Program-made: the position numbers and the translations under genes
Notes under the pieces: model-generated
What the model was told of the DNA's origin: nothing
Database searches by the model: none
The model's input: the letters and a program-made list of their open reading frames with translations, nothing else
Shown here: piece by piece, positions 63,604 to 64,000 of the stretch
Layout: each line of letters begins with the position of its first letter
Numbering within the stretch: the first letter of the stretch is position 1
Assembly (NCBI RefSeq): GCF_021353235.1
Contig: NZ_JAJTWT010000003.1
Span: forward strand, 186,001-250,000
Length of the DNA stretch: 64,000 nucleotides
Direction of reading: 5' to 3'
Origin: Pelomonas caseinilytica
GTDB lineage: Bacteria > Pseudomonadota > Gammaproteobacteria > Burkholderiales > Burkholderiaceae_C

Positions 63604-64000
63604 TGGCCGACACCGCCCTCGACCTCGCCCTGCCGTGCAACGCCACCCTCGGCGAGGGCCTGCTGTGGCACGACGGCCGCTGGTGGTGGACCGACATCGA
63701 GGCGGCCATGCTGCACGCCTGGCGGCCCGGCGAGACGGCGCCGGCGTCCTGGCGCCTGCCCGACCGCCTCGGCTGCTTCGCCCATTGCCGCTCGGGCCGC
63801 CTGCTGCTCGGCCTGGCCAAGCGCCTGGCCATGGCCGCGCCGGGTGACGGGCCGGAGCTGGCCCAGCTGCGGACCGTGGCCCCCGTCGACGCCGCCGAGC
63901 CGCGCACGCGCATCAACGACGGCCGCACCGACCGGCGCGGCTACTTCGTCTTCGGCACGATGAACGAGGCCGTGGAGCGCCGGCCCAGGTCGACCATCGC
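63600..64000 (+). CDS. SMP-30/gluconolactonase family lactonase, N-terminal part (cut by window edge)
   Basis: The first about 133 residues of an SMP-30-type beta-propeller lactonase. The metal-ligand Glu is in LGEGLLWHDGRWWWTDIE and the Asn ligand region is RINDGRTDRRGYFVFGTMN. Together with the neighbours it is probably a galactonolactonase giving galactonate for DgoD. The ATG overlaps the beta-galactosidase stop (ATGA). The frame stays open to the window end, so it is partial, not broken. Confidence 0.9.
   Translation, partial: MMADTALDLALPCNATLGEGLLWHDGRWWWTDIEAAMLHAWRPGETAPASWRLPDRLGCFAHCRSGRLLLGLAKRLAMAAPGDGPELAQLRTVAPVDAAEPRTRINDGRTDRRGYFVFGTMNEAVERRPRSTI

Overview
The window is very GC-rich (about 70%), gene-dense and reads as a chromosomal segment of a betaproteobacterium of the order Burkholderiales, most like the Rubrivivax/Leptothrix/Roseateles group. 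The signs are the lpxL/metK divergence followed by dapF-DUF484-xerC, a PEP-CTERM protein, a FisR-type sulfane-sulfur regulon, a CydP/CydX-containing cytochrome bd operon, and many intergenic palindromes. The genus is an inference. No rRNA, tRNA, CRISPR array, intact transposase or phage gene was recognised.

Layout. 1-2.85 kb: end of glcD, then glcE and glcF (glycolate oxidase). 2.85-8.43 kb: an inserted-looking block with a MITE-like palindrome and three secreted proteins: a PAP2 phosphatase lipoprotein, a Nep1-like protein with an intact GHRHDWE motif, and a sphingomyelinase-like hydrolase carrying jacalin and ricin lectin domains. It is closed by a second, broken copy of the glcF 3' end (94 bp identical). 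8.9-12.0 kb: a chemoreceptor and metK, separated by two degenerate echoes of the metK 3' end and a terminator. 12.2-18.4 kb: lpxL, dapF, DUF484, xerC, a beta-barrel-like protein and rlmI. 18.4-22.0 kb: a PEP-CTERM metalloprotease, an Lrp-type regulator and glmS. 22.1-26.9 kb: an accessory stretch with a HEPN-like protein, a YdeI-like protein and a soluble AAA+/M41 protease hybrid behind an attenuator-like leader.

26.9-36.2 kb: a respiratory/sulfur block. The operon cydP-cydA-cydB-Rieske-cydX-ybgE reads left; the sigma54 activator gene fisR sits next to it; a DUF2892 protein, persulfide dioxygenase, DUF442-SQR fusion and TauE-type exporter read right. Both operons have a -24/-12 type element and repeated CTGCCA half-sites upstream, so fisR may control sulfide oxidation together with a sulfide-tolerant terminal oxidase. 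36.2-38.7 kb: gspB and gspA (type II secretion assembly). 38.7-41.7 kb: a sugar-acid dehydratase and a FAH-family enzyme behind a LacI-type operator. 41.9-46.1 kb: a small gene and a two-gene toxin-like pair. 46.1-48.0 kb: a membrane FtsH paralogue. 48.3-58.0 kb: a 2390-residue soluble hybrid kinase with fourteen 92-residue HAMP units and a second hybrid kinase. 58.0-64.0 kb: a 33-residue membrane peptide gene, then the galactonate operon dgoD-dgoK-dgoA, a secreted GH35 beta-galactosidase and the start of an SMP-30 lactonase.

Themes. The window combines galactose/galactonate and sugar-acid use, sulfide detoxification coupled to respiration, and several secreted or toxin-like proteins that point to interaction with eukaryotes. 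The best candidates for undescribed biology are the secreted triad bracketed by glcF ends, the fisR-centred double promoter arrangement with an orphan Rieske gene in a cyd operon, the attenuator-controlled AAA+/M41 protease, and the two-gene toxin-like cassette.
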